NCBI RefSeq assembly: GCF_038396675.1
Contig: NC_088931.1
Location: 36,663,501-36,727,500, forward strand
Origin: Hydra vulgaris
Lineage: Eukaryota > Cnidaria > Hydrozoa > Anthoathecata > Hydridae
DNA length: 64,000 nucleotides
Reading direction: 5' to 3'
A model generated the notes under the pieces. The model saw only the letters and a program-made list of their open reading frames with translations. It was not told the origin of the DNA and searched no databases. Numbering within the stretch: position 1 is the stretch's first letter; the number at the start of each line of letters is the position of its first letter. Both the position numbers and the translations under genes were made by a program. This document shows, piece by piece, positions 50,450 through 63,100 of this stretch.

Positions 50450-51260
50450 TTTTAATGTTTTAAAAGTTTCGCTCTGTTCATCTTATAAACGTTCTAAAGT
50501 TAAGAATTTAGATCATTTATAGTTTAACATTTAAATTATATATACTTAGAATTCTCATTTCAATAAAAAATGTTTCGAGTGGGAGAAGCGATCCGCAATA
50601 TTGATAATATTGCATTTGCACGTTGATTGCTCGTAGGTTGCATTTTTCTGACGGCGATAAAGAAATTAGCATCATTAAAAACTTACTATTTATTGTACCT
50701 CCAAAGACAACAACAGCATAATTTAAATAACTATGTATAAATAAATAAAAAAAATAGTTTAAAATTTTCTTAACGAGGGAAATCGTGCTTTATATAAAGT
50801 TCCTATGTTTTTAGAAGTTTTAGTGCTTTCATAATTAATATGATGATTCAGTTAATGTTTTCATCAAGATAAACATCTAAAAATTTTGTAACGGGATCTC
50901 TTTTAATTTTAACTTTATCAATAAGTTTTGAGGTAATTTTGAGGTTAAAAACTAGTGAGCAAATACAGTTAAGTTACTAGGACATTTTGTTGTGAAATAT
51001 AAAAAGAAAAGAAAAAAATTTGAGGTCAAATAGTTGTTATAAGACATAAAATGTTATTTTTATTTTAAGGTTGCTGCACTATAGTTGTGAAGCAATACAC
51101 ATTAAAATTTACAGGTACATAAGATCAGTTTTTAATAAGAGAACCAGAAGAGATTCAAGTAAGTTGTGTTCATCAATGAATTTAAAAACATCCAACATCG
51201 ACCAGTCTTTGACCTTTTTGGTATTTCTGTTAAAAGTTTTTGAAAACTTATTATAAAAGT
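50450..51260 (-). pseudogene. LINE reverse transcriptase fossil, C-terminal half
   Basis: The minus-strand translation includes KVKDWSML, IDKVKIKRDPVTKFLDVYLD and QRANAILSILRIASPTR. These correspond to the usual KV.DWF, IK....VKFLGV.ID.NL.W and Q..A.RII......TR blocks of RT C-terminal regions, in order. Stops and frame changes are frequent. It lacks an upstream catalytic core. Confidence 0.55.
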
Positions 51261-51365
51261 AGTCAATATTATAATGAACATAAGTAGCTTTTTATCACTA
51301 AACTGAGACTTTTAAATTACACAGCCTCAAACATGGTTTCTTGATGGCTCTCTACCTATCTATCC

Positions 51366-51473
51366 ATCGATGGATCTAATATATCGATGGATCTAATATA
51401 TCGATGGATCTAATATATCGATGGATATCTAATATATCGATGGATATCTAATATATCGATGGATATCTAATAC
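51366..51473. repeat. Minisatellite, 3 x 17 bp plus 3 x 19 bp
   Basis: The unit ATCGATGGATCTAATAT is repeated three times. A 19-bp variant, ATCGATGGATATCTAATAT, then occurs three times. Each unit carries the ATCGAT palindrome. The first is within CCATCGATGG. Confidence 0.95.
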
Positions 51474-51746
51474 GGATATAAGAGCTTTAAGAGTAGCTTT
51501 TCAATTACACGTTTTGCTATGCGACTCCACTCTATGCGTCTCTAGCTTCATTGCCACCTAATCATGAGTTAAACCCTTTAACTCATGACACGTTATAAAA
51601 GTAAACAAACATCAATTAAAAATAGTTTTTTTGCTATTTTCATTTCTGCGGATTCCAGATATAGTAACAGCAAATAGTGCAGCAAATTATTGATTCAAGT
51701 CCATCAATGTGAATGTATAAGAAAGTCAAAACTGAGACCAGCAGTA

Positions 51747-51769
51747 AAAAAAAAAAAAAAAAAAAAAAA
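51747..51769. repeat. Poly-A tract
   Basis: About 23 A residues. It could be a retrotransposed tail, but no body is recognised next to it. Confidence 0.8.
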
Positions 51770-52334
51770 TTAGACCTAGAGACTTTTTTTTACTTTAACT
51801 TTTTTATCTGGTAAATTTTTATATTTCTAACAGTCTTAAACATTAAGTGTGCGCTATCGAGCACGAGCCTAAAATGTTTAGTAATTTTATATCCACTATT
51901 AAGCAGTTTTTTTACATGGTTTGACTGGTCACTTATAAATTCATTCTCAGTATTTTGTGCAAGATACTGATGCTTTAATTTTATATGTGTTCCACTTTAA
52001 TCTCATAAGCTTTTATCACTGGATTATATTTAGAAAGCATTTAAGCTATCTTATAACATTCTCTTTATTCAAGAAAGACTAATTTTTTTTGTGACCAGAA
52101 AATGCAAGATTCTGCTTGATAGGCGCAACAGTGCAACTTCAAGTAAACTGTGCAAAATTTTCAAAAAAAATTTTTTAAAGTTATGTTATTAAATGAGAGA
52201 TGATTGCTTATGAGTTGAGTAGAAAAATAAAAATATCTTAAATGTTATTTTTTTCTACTCAACTCATAAATTTATCTAAGCGCTGGGCTAATATTCTAAA
52301 CTACTAATATTCTCGTTTTTTTTTCAGACTCAAA

Positions 52335-52535
52335 CTTGTAAAGCCGCGGCGCAAAGGTTAGAGATCTGGCTTAAAACTAAGAGTTTCGTTGTTCAACGTT
52401 GGCTCTAGCCCCAATAAGTGACATTGGTTAGGAATGATGCGTGAACTTTCTAGTTAAATGATTTTCCACCATGCTCTGTGATAAGACCGTAGGACTTCTG
52501 GGAGCACTCTATTAACCATAATAAAAATACAAAAA
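52335..52535 (+). repeat. tRNA-derived SINE
   Basis: The head GCGGCGCAAAGGTTAGAGA and B-box-like TTGTTCAACGTTGG are followed by GGTTAGGAATGATGCGTGAA, then CACCATGCTCTGTGATAAGA and CCGTAGGACTTCTGGGAGCA. It ends in an AATAAAAATACAAAAAAAC tail. Same family as the 44.2-kb copy. Confidence 0.75.
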
Positions 52536-53429
52536 AACAAAAAAAAGTTGCTTACTTCTATTCCTTGTTATTTTGTATCAATATACAGTTGAAATACTTC
52601 TGTTATTTTTAAAGATACATTGTAACACCAAAAGAACAATCTTTGTCAATTGAAAATTGAGGTATATTGTTGTTTATAAACCCTAAATACCATCTTATCT
52701 CGTAACTGTTGTGTCATCTAAAGCATGGATTCAGATATTGTTTTTTGGTTTCCTTTTTTTTTTTTTGTTAAAATCCACTATACCATTTTGAATAATGCAA
52801 TTCACGCAGCATTATAGAACATACTCGAACCATAAAAAAGTAATTTATTAAATAATTTAATTGCAATGTGAAAAATTTTTGAAATTAGGTTTGCGAGTTG
52901 TTTTTTTTTTAATGAGTTCTTGAAGTTCCAAAGTTTATGACGGAGTCCTAATCACGGCAACCTGTTTTCTGGTATTTAACAGTAGTTAGTGGAAGTGGAG
53001 CTTTGACTTTTTGGAGTTTTTATTCTGTTCTGCTAACTAAAAAATAATAACTCTTTACAGTTTTATTTTTTTTAAATGCTTTCTGTTTTTATTTCTTGAC
53101 TTGTAATGTACGTAGTAGCTAAAAAAAAAAGTTAAAGAGCATAGAAGTTGTGTATTCCGCCGGGATATTCTTGTATTCTGTCGAGATGTTTTATTTTTAT
53201 GCTTTATGTTTCATGCTACCTCAGAACATATTTGTCAATTTCTGGCTTAAATTATAAAATTGAAGTCTTTAACTTAAAGATAAATCTAAAGTTTAATAGT
53301 TTTTATCAAAATCTTTGATTTTATCTAAAGTTACTTCAAATTATTTAGGTATTTTATCTAAATACATTTTTTTAAGTTTTTAAAATAACTTTTTTTAATC
53401 TTGTTTCTGTTCTGTGCTATACTTCTATG

Positions 53430-53820
53430 CAGAGGGGATACAGATCATCTAGTTTTATGATTTGGTGTATCGAGACCATTTAAGAGAGAATGAGTGTGAC
53501 AGTGTTGATTTGGTTGATCCAAACTATTTAGTAAGGTAGCGGAGGGGGGAGAAGGAGGTGATTTTCAGGGTTTTTTAGTTAATGTTTTTAGAATCTTAGT
53601 CTTTCACTTTTAATCTATGTAACTATAAAATTACGTTATATCCATATACTATCAGTCCATCATTTTTTTTTGGCACTTTTTTTAAAAATTACTTCCGTTT
53701 TACAAACAACTGTTCAGTTGTATATATAAATTTACACACAAAAAAATAATTTTCAAAATATTAAGGTGGGGAGGGGAAGGGGCAATTATCCCCATTGCCC
53801 CTCTTATGGATCTGTCATTG
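53430..53820. mobile_element. 391-bp hAT-type MITE with 8-bp target duplication
   Basis: The ends are CAGAGGGGATACAGATC and, read inwards, CAATGACAGATCC. A perfect 8-bp duplication CTTCTATG lies at 53422-53429 and 53821-53828. The subterminal regions are GC-rich (GGAGGGGGGAGAAGGAGG, GGGGCAATGGGGATAATTGC). No coding. Different family from the 22.0-kb MITE. Confidence 0.88.
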
Positions 53821-53889
53821 CTTCTATGTAGGCGAGAAAAATGTTAACTACAGTAATAAAATTATTACTACAATAAAAAAAGTTTGTTA

Positions 53890-55150
53890 ATATTAGTGAA
53901 ACTAAAAAAAAATGTCGGATACTCAAGCTATGTAAAGCCTCAACTCAAATTATGTCAGCCAGGTACTCAAAAACGAGCAATAAAATGCTTGTTTTGAAAA
54001 TATTAATTTTACTTTGTAAAAATTTTTATTAAAAAGTTAGCGAAAATGTATCTGAAACTGTTTTTGCAAATTATGTAGAAAACATGGGTTTTTAACAAAA
54101 AAATATATAGGGGAGACCGGGGCTAGTTGGCCGCAGCGGTAAGTTGACAAACTGCATTTTTTTCTTCAAAGACTTTCATCAGAAAGTGACAAAAATTACA
54201 CAGAACCTTCCTAATTGACCATTTCATCATTCATTATAGGACTCGCGCATGCGAATGGGAGATATTAAGACATGCGGTTTTTGGACAAAAACGTAACTTT
54301 TGGATCATCGCTTCCTTTTTACTTTACAAAGAAAATAGTTGGTTGTATGAAAAAAAAATTATTGTAAAAGTTCCAGTCACAATTGGTTTACTATATCCAG
54401 TCAGACTTTTTATTGAAAAAAATTTATAGACTGTTTATTGAAAAAAGGCTTTCGGGTTAAGTTGGCAAAATTTTCACGGGGTAAGTTGGCTCATAGCATT
54501 TACTATGGAAAAAAAAATATTTTTATAAAACTAATTTTTTTTTTTTTAATTAACAATGTTGAAAAAATTTATACTTACAAAAAAATTAAAAAATTTTTTT
54601 TTTTTTTTTTTTTTTCACAGATAAAAAGTGGGCTACTGTTTTGGCTGTTATACGGACTAACATTTGGTGCCAGGTAAAAGTAATATTACATTTTGGGATA
54701 AAATTATTGCCAAAATTAATAGTAAATAAATTTCTATTAATTTTGCTCTAGTACATTAATAATCATTTTTATAGTTTGCGCTAACATACTCCGTGGTGGG
54801 GTAAGTTGGCGCAATTTTTTTTTTTTTGAGGGTCCGAAAAGGCCCCAAGAACTGTTAGGGCTATAGAGCTCATTGAATAAAAACCGAGTTAACTAGCCCC
54901 GGTCTTCCCTACACTTTTTATAATTTTAATTTTGAATGACAATCAACAGTTTTTTTAAAACCAGCATATAGTTCTGCATCTTTTGAGTCCCAGATTGACA
55001 TTTCTGAAAAAAATAAAGTTTCACTAATATTTGGAGAAATATTAGTGAAATAAGAGCTCCTTTAAATACAAAAATATTGTTACCATTCGCAAATCAGGAT
55101 TGATTCTTTTCAAACTTTTTTTTTTTGCTTTAAAAATTGCTCCACCCTAC
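53890..55150. mobile_element. Palindromic-family element split by another element
   Basis: The left part has TATGTCAGCCAGGTACTCAAAA (about 53950). The right part has its diverged complement, TTTTGAGTCCCAGATTGACATT (about 54978). AATATTAGTGAAA occurs near the left edge and in the right arm. The right end CTCCACCCTAC (to 55150) matches the termini at 6420 and 9965. The 800-bp element at 54110-54909 sits between the arms. Confidence 0.5.
54110..54909. mobile_element. 800-bp TA-flanked element with GTAAGTTGGC repeats
   Basis: The ends GGGGAGACCGGGGCTAGTT and, read inwards, GGGAAGACCGGGGCTAGTT have one mismatch in 19 and are flanked by TA (54108-54109 and 54910-54911). The interior repeats a GTAAGTTG(G)C motif several times (about 54141, 54462, 54483 and 54800), with long T runs. 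No transposase. Superfamily not assigned. Confidence 0.8.
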
Positions 55151-55569
55151 AGACCAAGCTGCTGAACATTAGAGCAAAAAACAGATTTTGATCACAAAAT
55201 ATCTGCCGGACATCAAGCTGCATTAAATTGTGTTTTCAGAATTTTAATAGTAGTCTCTTGAAAAAATTATTTTAACGCAAGAGAAAATTGTAACAGCAAA
55301 CGCTTTTCATATAATTAATTAAAACGCTTTTCATATAAATAATTTTGAAATAGAAATTGATCTATAAAAAATGAAAAGAGTTAAAATAGGTTGCATTCTT
55401 CATTCTACAAATGCAATATTTTCGATTATATAATTACGAAATGAGGAAATAACCTAAAACAGTCTTTAGAGCTGCGTAGAAAGCAGCGGAATAAATTCAC
55501 TATTTTTTTTGGATTTTTGAATAAAAGAGTATTTAATGCTTTACTTGAATAATTTATTCTTGTTAGATG

Positions 55570-56080
55570 ACAGAAGAATACTTGAAAAATTATTTAGTTT
55601 TTGTAACATGTGATGGCGCAAAAAGTCTTGTTAGAGTGCAACGGTGGCTTGTAGAAATTACGTAGAAAAAAATTTCCTTTAATTGTAGTTCAGAATTATA
55701 CTAACCAAAGCCTGGAATTATTAGTAGATAATACTCTTAAAGAGATTTCAAAACTATGATGCGCTTGTGAAGCATTTTCAAGAAGCAATCGTTAGTTGTA
55801 TATGGAACAAAAAATTATAAATGCAAACGTGAAGGTTTAAGATGAAAAAAAATTAAATCAACAGAACGATATAGATCTAATATTTAAATGTGATGTTCTC
55901 CAACAACTACTGGAGTTGATTTTGTACCGTCAGAAGCGCAACATAAAACTGTTCAAAAAATGAAAATACTTGTTCAAGTATTTAAAAAAAAATGTTGGTC
56001 TCTATTATAAATGAATCGGTGAATGTTAAAAGGGCGGAAGTCCAACAATGTAAACTTTCGGGAAACTAAAAAAAACAGCA
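55570..56080 (+). pseudogene. hAT-related transposase fossil
   Basis: The + frames read TEEYLKNYLVFVTCDGAKSL then VRVQRWLVEIT. After a frame change they read FPLIVVQNYTNQSLELLVDN, TLKEISKL, YDALVKHFQEA, NKKYKCKREGLR and QHKTVQKMKILVQVF. The sequence pattern recalls a hAT-like family widespread in animal genomes as uncharacterised proteins. That assignment is from memory of the family and is tentative. Several frameshifts. Confidence 0.4.
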
Positions 56081-56399
56081 CTACTTCCTCAGTAAATTTT
56101 TGTTAACGGTTTAGCAATTTTTTTTTTGAAGGGGATAATGTTTTTTATCGTAAAAGCAAACATATATTTTTTTATACTTATTTTTAAAGAACCTATTAAC
56201 CAATTAACACTGTGGACTTCAGCCCTTTAAACATTCAACAAATAATTACTACTTAATTTATTATGATTTTAATTTTGGGCTATAGAAAATAATGTCACAA
56301 ACTGCAATAAATCTTCACAAAATGTATATTTATGAATTGTTTATACATTTTAACAAAAATTATAAAGAAAAAAAGGTCAATTACATAAATTATATCAGC

Positions 56400-57780
56400 T
56401 ATGTCTAATCATTTTCCCCCAACATCTTTTGCTTCTCCATCGTTGCTTTCTGTTGTAGGCCATTGCAGTAGTCAATATGATCATGTGGGATATACTTAAT
56501 ACACTTTCTTGAATCATTCAATTTAGCAGATTTTATTGGAACCTTTCCGTTTGGGTAAAGAAGTCATTCTGGCAGGTTCACTTTGTTTTGACTATTTTTT
56601 CTCATCATAAAAGTATGTTTGACAATACCATTGATAATTTCACTGGCTTTGCATTGACCTATGTTGTCACAATTGTATTGAAAATTGTGAAACTAATTGT
56701 GTTATTGCAAACTGAGTTTGTTGGTTTGTGGGTTTACCCATTGTTTCGATTGAGGTAACGTTTCTTTTATATTGAACTGGCCACCAACATTTTAACATTG
56801 TAAATTAGAGATGAACTCTCCACTTCAGCCACTAAAAACTTTCTTTGATTACTATATTTTAATATAATTTTTTTGTTTCTTGAACGATGTACACTCTGTT
56901 ATGCCTTCTTAACTCTCTTTTTATAATCGAAGAGTCACGGTCACAGGGCAAAAAGCTGTGCCCTCTGATTGAATGACCATTTTAATCCACTCACTTACTT
57001 CACAGTCAGTGAACGCCATAAAATGTTTGAAAAGTCATGGTTTATATTTTGCCCCTCACAATTATCGGCATAAAAGTTGAGTTCATCATACTTTTAAGGA
57101 CAGGTAGACTGGTAGTGCAAACGAAAGTAGCAAGTTTCATTAGGAGACTTTCTAGTCTGCCCTTGTAATGAAGGTAGAGTGTTGCAAGATTTCTCTTCGC
57201 ATTATCAATAGAAAATACATTAACCATCAACTGCCTTAGGTAAAATAACTCTTGCACAGATATTTTGAGCAGTGAAATGTTTTGCATATAATCTTCGGTT
57301 AGGGACAGAAGATTTAGATTTTTTTCTTTCCTAGCGTCCTGTACATCTTGTTTTATGACTTGGTAAAATTTGCGCGTCTGTTATGTACTGCTAACACAGT
57401 TACTGTAACTTGAATGTACTCTTCTCAAATCTTTAACTGCTTTTCTATCCATTTTAAAACTCCTTACTCTTCAAACATTTTTTTCTGACGCAAAAAATAT
57501 TGATAAAAATGCCACAACACATAACTGCACTTGTTCATTTCCGATCAAAACATGATACTTAAATTCCTTTTTGTTTCCGCCGTTACTTTTTTTTTCATAC
57601 GGTATCTTCATTGGCATCACAAATTTCCCCTTGAACCAGGCCTCTTCCTCACAATATCCGTAACATCAACCAAGCCGCGTAAAAACAAACAGTGCTCATC
57701 TTTTGTATTGGACTTGCTGCAGAAGTTTATAAATGCATCATCGAGGTTGTCTTTGCAAATAGATTCAAAACCTTGAACAA
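56400..57780 (-). pseudogene. Decayed transposase-like gene of unassigned superfamily
   Basis: The minus-strand frames in order are RANFTKS/KFYQVIKQDVQDARKEKNLN, LRQLMVNVFSIDNAKRN, DELNFYADNCEGQN, HSIRGHSFLPCDRDS, IKRELRRHNRVYIVQE, SIETMGKPTNQQTQFAI, ASEIINGIVKHTFMMRKNSQ and NGKVPIKSAKLNDSRKCIKY, ending before 56400. The DNC-GQN and RGHSFLPCDRDF-like blocks are typical of a transposase-like family found in many invertebrates. It is frameshifted several times. The N-terminal part above 57.78 kb was not recognised. Confidence 0.6.
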
Positions 57781-58550
57781 CTGGGAAAAAAAGCACTATG
57801 TTGTAGTTTTACTTTATAAAAAAAGTTATAGGTAGTCTAGTCTAGGAAACAAAATAGAGTTTAAGTTAAAATACGATAAGTGATTGTAGACTACCCTAAA
57901 AATGTCATTCTATTGTCTTTGGCCTACAAATATTTACAACCTAAACAAGCAATCAACAACCTAGGTCTATAAGCCAACTATAAAATACAGAGCCTAAAAA
58001 ATTTTAAACAAACTAATACAATTTGGCTTAGGACTATTATTAAATTAAGAATTATTGTGTATTACTTTTTACCTGCATGGATCTCCGATAGACTTTGCAT
58101 CAACTTTTTGTCCTCTATGGTTTTCATATGCTACGCCAGTAAGCTTAGATTTCTTAATCTTGTTTCTTTTATAATCATCTGGGTTTCTTATCTTTTTTTT
58201 ATAACTTGTATGATCAGACTAACTACTACTATCATTTTTTAGGTGATTTGATAACCGTCATTTTTAATAATAAAACAGGTTGCAAAAATGATCCGGCTAT
58301 TGGTCAAAATGTTTTTTATATATCAGATATATAGCAGTCAATATAGCAGTTGAGAAAGGTTGCTTGCTAACAAAGACGATGTATTAACTTAGTTAACTTG
58401 TATGTTAGACCAAGAATATTGGCCAACAAACATTAACGTTCAAAAAATTAATAATAAATAAAATAAAAAGGCAAAATTTTTATAGTAAGGCCCTAGTTTC
58501 CTGAACTCTGGCCTTAAAATTTATGAGTTTATGACCAAGTTGAAAAAAAG
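57781..58550. other. AT-rich DNA, nothing recognised
   Basis: No coding or repeat signal stands out. Confidence 0.4.
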
Positions 58551-58559
58551 TTTAAATTG

Positions 58560-58925
58560 AAAAATTTAATGTAAATATAATGGAATAAAAAAAAAAAATT
58601 AAATTAAAATTTAATTTAAATAGTGCTGACTCACTGATCAAAATATACTATCGAACCAGAGCATAGTTTTTGATCATTTTTTTAAATTTTTGATCATTTT
58701 CAATTTTTTTAAAAAGTTTTTAATGTTGAAAAAAGCAGAGCTGTTTGGGTAATCCTCTTAATAAATTTTATAAGATTAAATTAAAAAATATTAATTTAAA
58801 TATAATGGAATAAAACCAAAAAATAAATTGAATTAAAATTTAATTTTAATAATGATGGACCACAAATCAACAAATATTGTCGAACCAGACCATTAAAAAC
58901 TTTATAAGAAAATTTTAATTAGTGT
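58560..58925. repeat. Imperfect direct duplication
   Basis: The block AATTTAATGTAAATATAATGGAATAAA...CGAACCAGA occurs at about 58560-58660 and again, diverged, at about 58780-58890. Confidence 0.6.
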
Positions 58926-58949
58926 TGTTTGTGTTTGTTTAGACTTCGG

Positions 58950-59500
58950 CTAAATCGACTTAAATTCGACTGGTCAAAAGTCTTTGAAAAGGAACTTTGA
59001 AAAATCGAATAGTCGATTTTATCAACTATGGACTTCCTACTTATTGACTAAAAATCGATTTAGTCGAATAAAAATCTCCAAAATCTATATGTTATCTATA
59101 CAATCGCATTGTAAATATGATTGTAATGACTTTTTTATATAAAGCAAGTATTTAAAACGGTCTCTAAATAATTGGGATCTGGGAATAGATTTTCCAGTTG
59201 TCGGAACAGTCCTCATCTTATATTGTTTTGCTCCATTATTATTTAAATGATATTTTTTTAAAAATAGAAAGCAAATATAAATTACTTTATTATTTTTATT
59301 ATTATTTATCTAAAAAACTACTATTAATTACTATTTATTGAAAAAATAAATTATTCCCGTACTTCGATTTAATCGACTTTTAATTGACTTGGTCGATTTA
59401 GATATAGAGGACTTATTTTATAAATAGACGATTGCGCCCCTCCACTTCGAAACCTGTGAAGTCGGCCATGATTTAGTCGACAGTCGAATTATCTAATAGT
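58950..59500. repeat. Region of dispersed AATCGACT / AGTCGA(TT) motifs
   Basis: At least a dozen TCGA-centred motifs (AATCGACTTAAATTCGACTG, TCGAATAGTCGATTT, ATCGATTTAGTCGAAT, GATTTAATCGACTTTTAATT, TTAGTCGACAGTCGAATT) occur in two clusters separated by about 250 bp. They lie in both orientations, just upstream of the dCMP deaminase gene. This is probably an inverted-repeat element. Confidence 0.6.
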
Positions 59501-59864
59501 TGTAACAACATGCTCTTAGAACCAGACCAAATAAATCAACTATGAACGGCAACCGGAAATATTTTCTAAATATTGTTTTAATTCAGCACTTTAGAGCTAT
59601 TTTAGTGAAAATTCCTTAAATTTCCTTAAATTTTTCCTTTTTTTAAAATTAAAATTTTAGAATTAAAAGTAGATAAACTATAGAAAAGTAAAGTATTACG
59701 ACAAATTTTTTTTTTATAAAAATGAAATATTTCTAGTTAAAATGAATTATGAAAATTTGCACAAAAAAAAAATTGTCTTCAATATTTACGCAATTTATAC
59801 ATGGTTAACAAGATGTTTAGGAATTTTATATGTTGTTTGTTATATACTTTAAGAAAATTATTGT

Positions 59865-60138
59865 ATGATGGAAAATACAGATGATAATAGCAAGTTTAAT
59901 GTAGATTTAAACAAAAAACGTTCAGATTATCTGTCATGGGAAGACTATTTCATGGCGATTGCATTTCTTTCAGCTCAACGAAGCAAAGATCCAGTGACAC
60001 AAGTTGGGGCTTGCATTGTTAACAATGAAAATAAAATTGTTGGGATTGGATATAACGGTATGCCAATTGGTTGCAGTGATGAGGTCTTACCATGGTCAAG
60101 AATTGGAGAAAGTTTTATGGAAACAAAATATGCTTATG
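59865..60138 (+). CDS. DCTD: dCMP deaminase, exon 1
   Basis: Starts [15 protein letters not shown] and ends at KYAY plus one base. The donor TATG|GTACTT gives phase 1. Joining restores [12 protein letters not shown], as expected for the family. Reading through would give a stop 16 codons on. AG at 59851-59852 just upstream of the ATG could be a leader acceptor. Confidence 0.93.
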
Positions 60139-63100
60139 GTACTTATCTTACAATGATATTTCTTTATTTTAACCAAAAGAGTTGTTAGTAATTAACTTAT
60201 TGTTTATTAATAAAATATGTTGTGTAAAAATAACACATTTCTTTACTTTTTTTCTGTTAGTATGCCATGCTGAACTTAATGCAGTTTTGAACAAAAACTC
60301 TGCTGATGTACAAGATTGTATTATCTATACAACACTTTTTCCATGCAATGAGTGTGCTAAAATTATTCTACAGTCTAGAATTAAGGAAATAGTTTACTAT
60401 TCCAATAAATACAAAGATCGTCCTGAGACTCAAGCAGCCGAGAAAATGTTTGATCTTGCTGGTATCAAGCATAGGTATATGTTTTTATATTTCTGGTATC
60501 AGACTGATGATAATAACTATAAACTTTAAAACTACATAAACATTTGAAGTTTTTCTGATTTTTTAATTTAATTTTTGTATTATTCTAAACATCTAATAGA
60601 TATTTTTTAACAAATTAACAAGAAATTAATTATTTATAAGATTAAATTAAATTCTTATTTTAACAAAAAGAAAATGTTTTTGTGCTATTATGGCTATGAG
60701 ACCTATGAAACTAATAAGCATAAAACCTAAAATGTAATAAATGAGATTAAGAGTTTTATATTTCAGTTACACAGAAATTTTAGGAGGATATACTGAAACT
60801 TAACCAAAATAGCTTGTAAGGAAGATATCTTTTCTTTTAGATTTGTACTTTATATTATTTGCTTAAAGTGCTTAAGCACATCATTTAAATATAGTAAAAA
60901 TTGCATGGGTGGTTAGGTTGAAAAACAAAAGAGCCTGAGGAATATAGCATTTAACAAGCATTGAGTGTGCTAGTGAGCTCTAAGTTTCGCCTTGTCTAAC
61001 AATGGCTGATGAAGATGGAAAAGTTTACCAACTTGATTATTTCAGTATTCAGGGTGCATGGCCTAATAAGTAAACTTTTGATCTATCTTCAAATCAGCTC
61101 TTTAAAATTTGAAAAAATGGGGTAATAAAAAGTTGTATTGCAGTGCATAAGACAATTAGGAGATAAAATTATTGAGCGATTTAAGGAACTGTTATCTGAA
61201 GTATCTTAAATTGGACTCTTGATTTTAATGTATTAAAGAAGAGAAGTTATACAATAAAGATTATCCTTCAAAATGAATATAGTATATTAGCAATTAAATT
61301 AAACTAAATGTTTAAGCAGCTGTAAAATGACCAGCTTTCTTAGGTAAAAAAAAAGAAGTGAATGAGAATAAAAGTGTTCTAAAAAAAAAGAAGAAAAAAA
61401 GAACAAAAACTGAACACTGCCTCTAACGTCAAAAATGTCCAGCTGAAATTGAGGATAATAAATAAATGAATTAAATAGGGGGCACATGTCTCCTTATATT
61501 TTATATTTTGATAATGAGAGTTAAATAGCTTATGAAAATTTGACCTAAAAATTTTAGTTAGATCTTAGTTTGACCTAAAAGTTTTAGTTAGATCTTAGTT
61601 TGATCCAAAAGTTTTAGTATCCAACTGGTTATAGGTTCTTGAGATATTCAAGTTTCAATTTTGCTGATTTTTAGCAGCATGATTTTTCGTCATTAAATAA
61701 TAAAATTTAACTAACAAAAAATTTTTTTCAACAATCATTTATCAGGTCTTGTTAAGAAGCATTACTATGTATGCATTTATGTACAAAATAGCAATTTCAC
61801 CTACCCGTTCAACAATTCTTTAAAGGAATGTAAAATGGTTTTGCAATATTTTTTAAAGAAATAAATGTTTTCTTATTTTTTTGCAAATTAATTCATTACA
61901 TAAATGTATTTAAATATGTTAATGAAGTTAAAACTTTTTGTTTCTTATTAATTAATGTTGTATTAAGATCTTATGACATAAGTTTTATTTATGAACATAA
62001 ATTATGTTTACTAATAACTTGTTTGTAACTAATAAAGTGTATCTATAAATTGTTATAAGCTTGACTAATAATTGTACATTGATAACTTAAAAAAAAAAAA
62101 CCACATTGATAAAGCAAGCAAAACATTATTATGCTATGTATAAAATTAAAACTAAACTTAAAAAAAACTACATTGATAAAGCAAACAAAAGATTATTATG
62201 CTATGTATAAAATTGTTTCAAGAAAAAAATGATAGGGAATTATAATCTTTTTCAATTACCGAAATTAGGTTTTATTAGTAATTATTTGTTTATTGTTTAA
62301 ATGATTTTATGAACAAAAAAAGAAAAAAGTCTGCTTATGATGGCATTAGCAGCACAGTAAAAAGAAAGAAAAAAAAGCATGTCACTGTCTTTTGCAAAGG
62401 ACAGTGTCAGTGACTGATATGTAGATAATATGTTTGAGTTTTTTAAAGCAATATAAAAAATCTTCAATTTATAATGGTAATGAAACGAAACCAAACACAG
62501 TTTGATTTCAATAAAGATTTACTATGGGAGGAACCTTGAACCTTATATTATTAAACAAATGTATAATTTATTTTAAAAGGATAAGTCAACAAATTAATTT
62601 TTATACATTTAACCTCATGCAGATATCAAATGAGATGGTTGTGCAACAGGTTGTTTATAAGTATATGGTTTTAAGAAGAAAAATGAATAAGAAGAAGTCT
62701 AATGAAATTCAATTTATGCATTCACATAGTCCCAGTCCAAATTTTTTGGATTACACACAATGTGTTAAGTGGTATCAAATTATGTTTTATGTTTTGTTGA
62801 TCTGTCATGTAAAAAATGGTTGTGTATGTAAAATTTCCGAAATTGAATCAGTAATTTAAATACAATAGTCAATATTTATATGGAAAGATTTCTATATCAG
62901 TTATTTTTATTTTATAAACTTTTTTTAAAATATATGTATGTTTGTGTGTGTATAAAATATGTGTTTTTTTAAAATATATGTTTGTGTGTATATAAATGTA
63001 TTTTTTAAATATTTTTATTTTATATACTATTTTAAAAATATATGTATGTATGTGTGTAACATGATTATCTAGTATAACAAAGAGATTAAAAGGTATGAAC

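Noticed and set aside
57531-57776. 81-codon open frame on +
   Set aside because: It is antisense to the minus-strand transposase-like fossil, whose motifs explain the composition.
61002-61073. Short + frame [20 protein letters not shown]
   Set aside because: Looks protein-like but is only 23 codons, in an intron, with no splice partner or family match.
62524-62859. 111-codon open frame on +
   Set aside because: It lies in intron 2 of the dCMP deaminase gene, has no domain, and its composition matches the intron.
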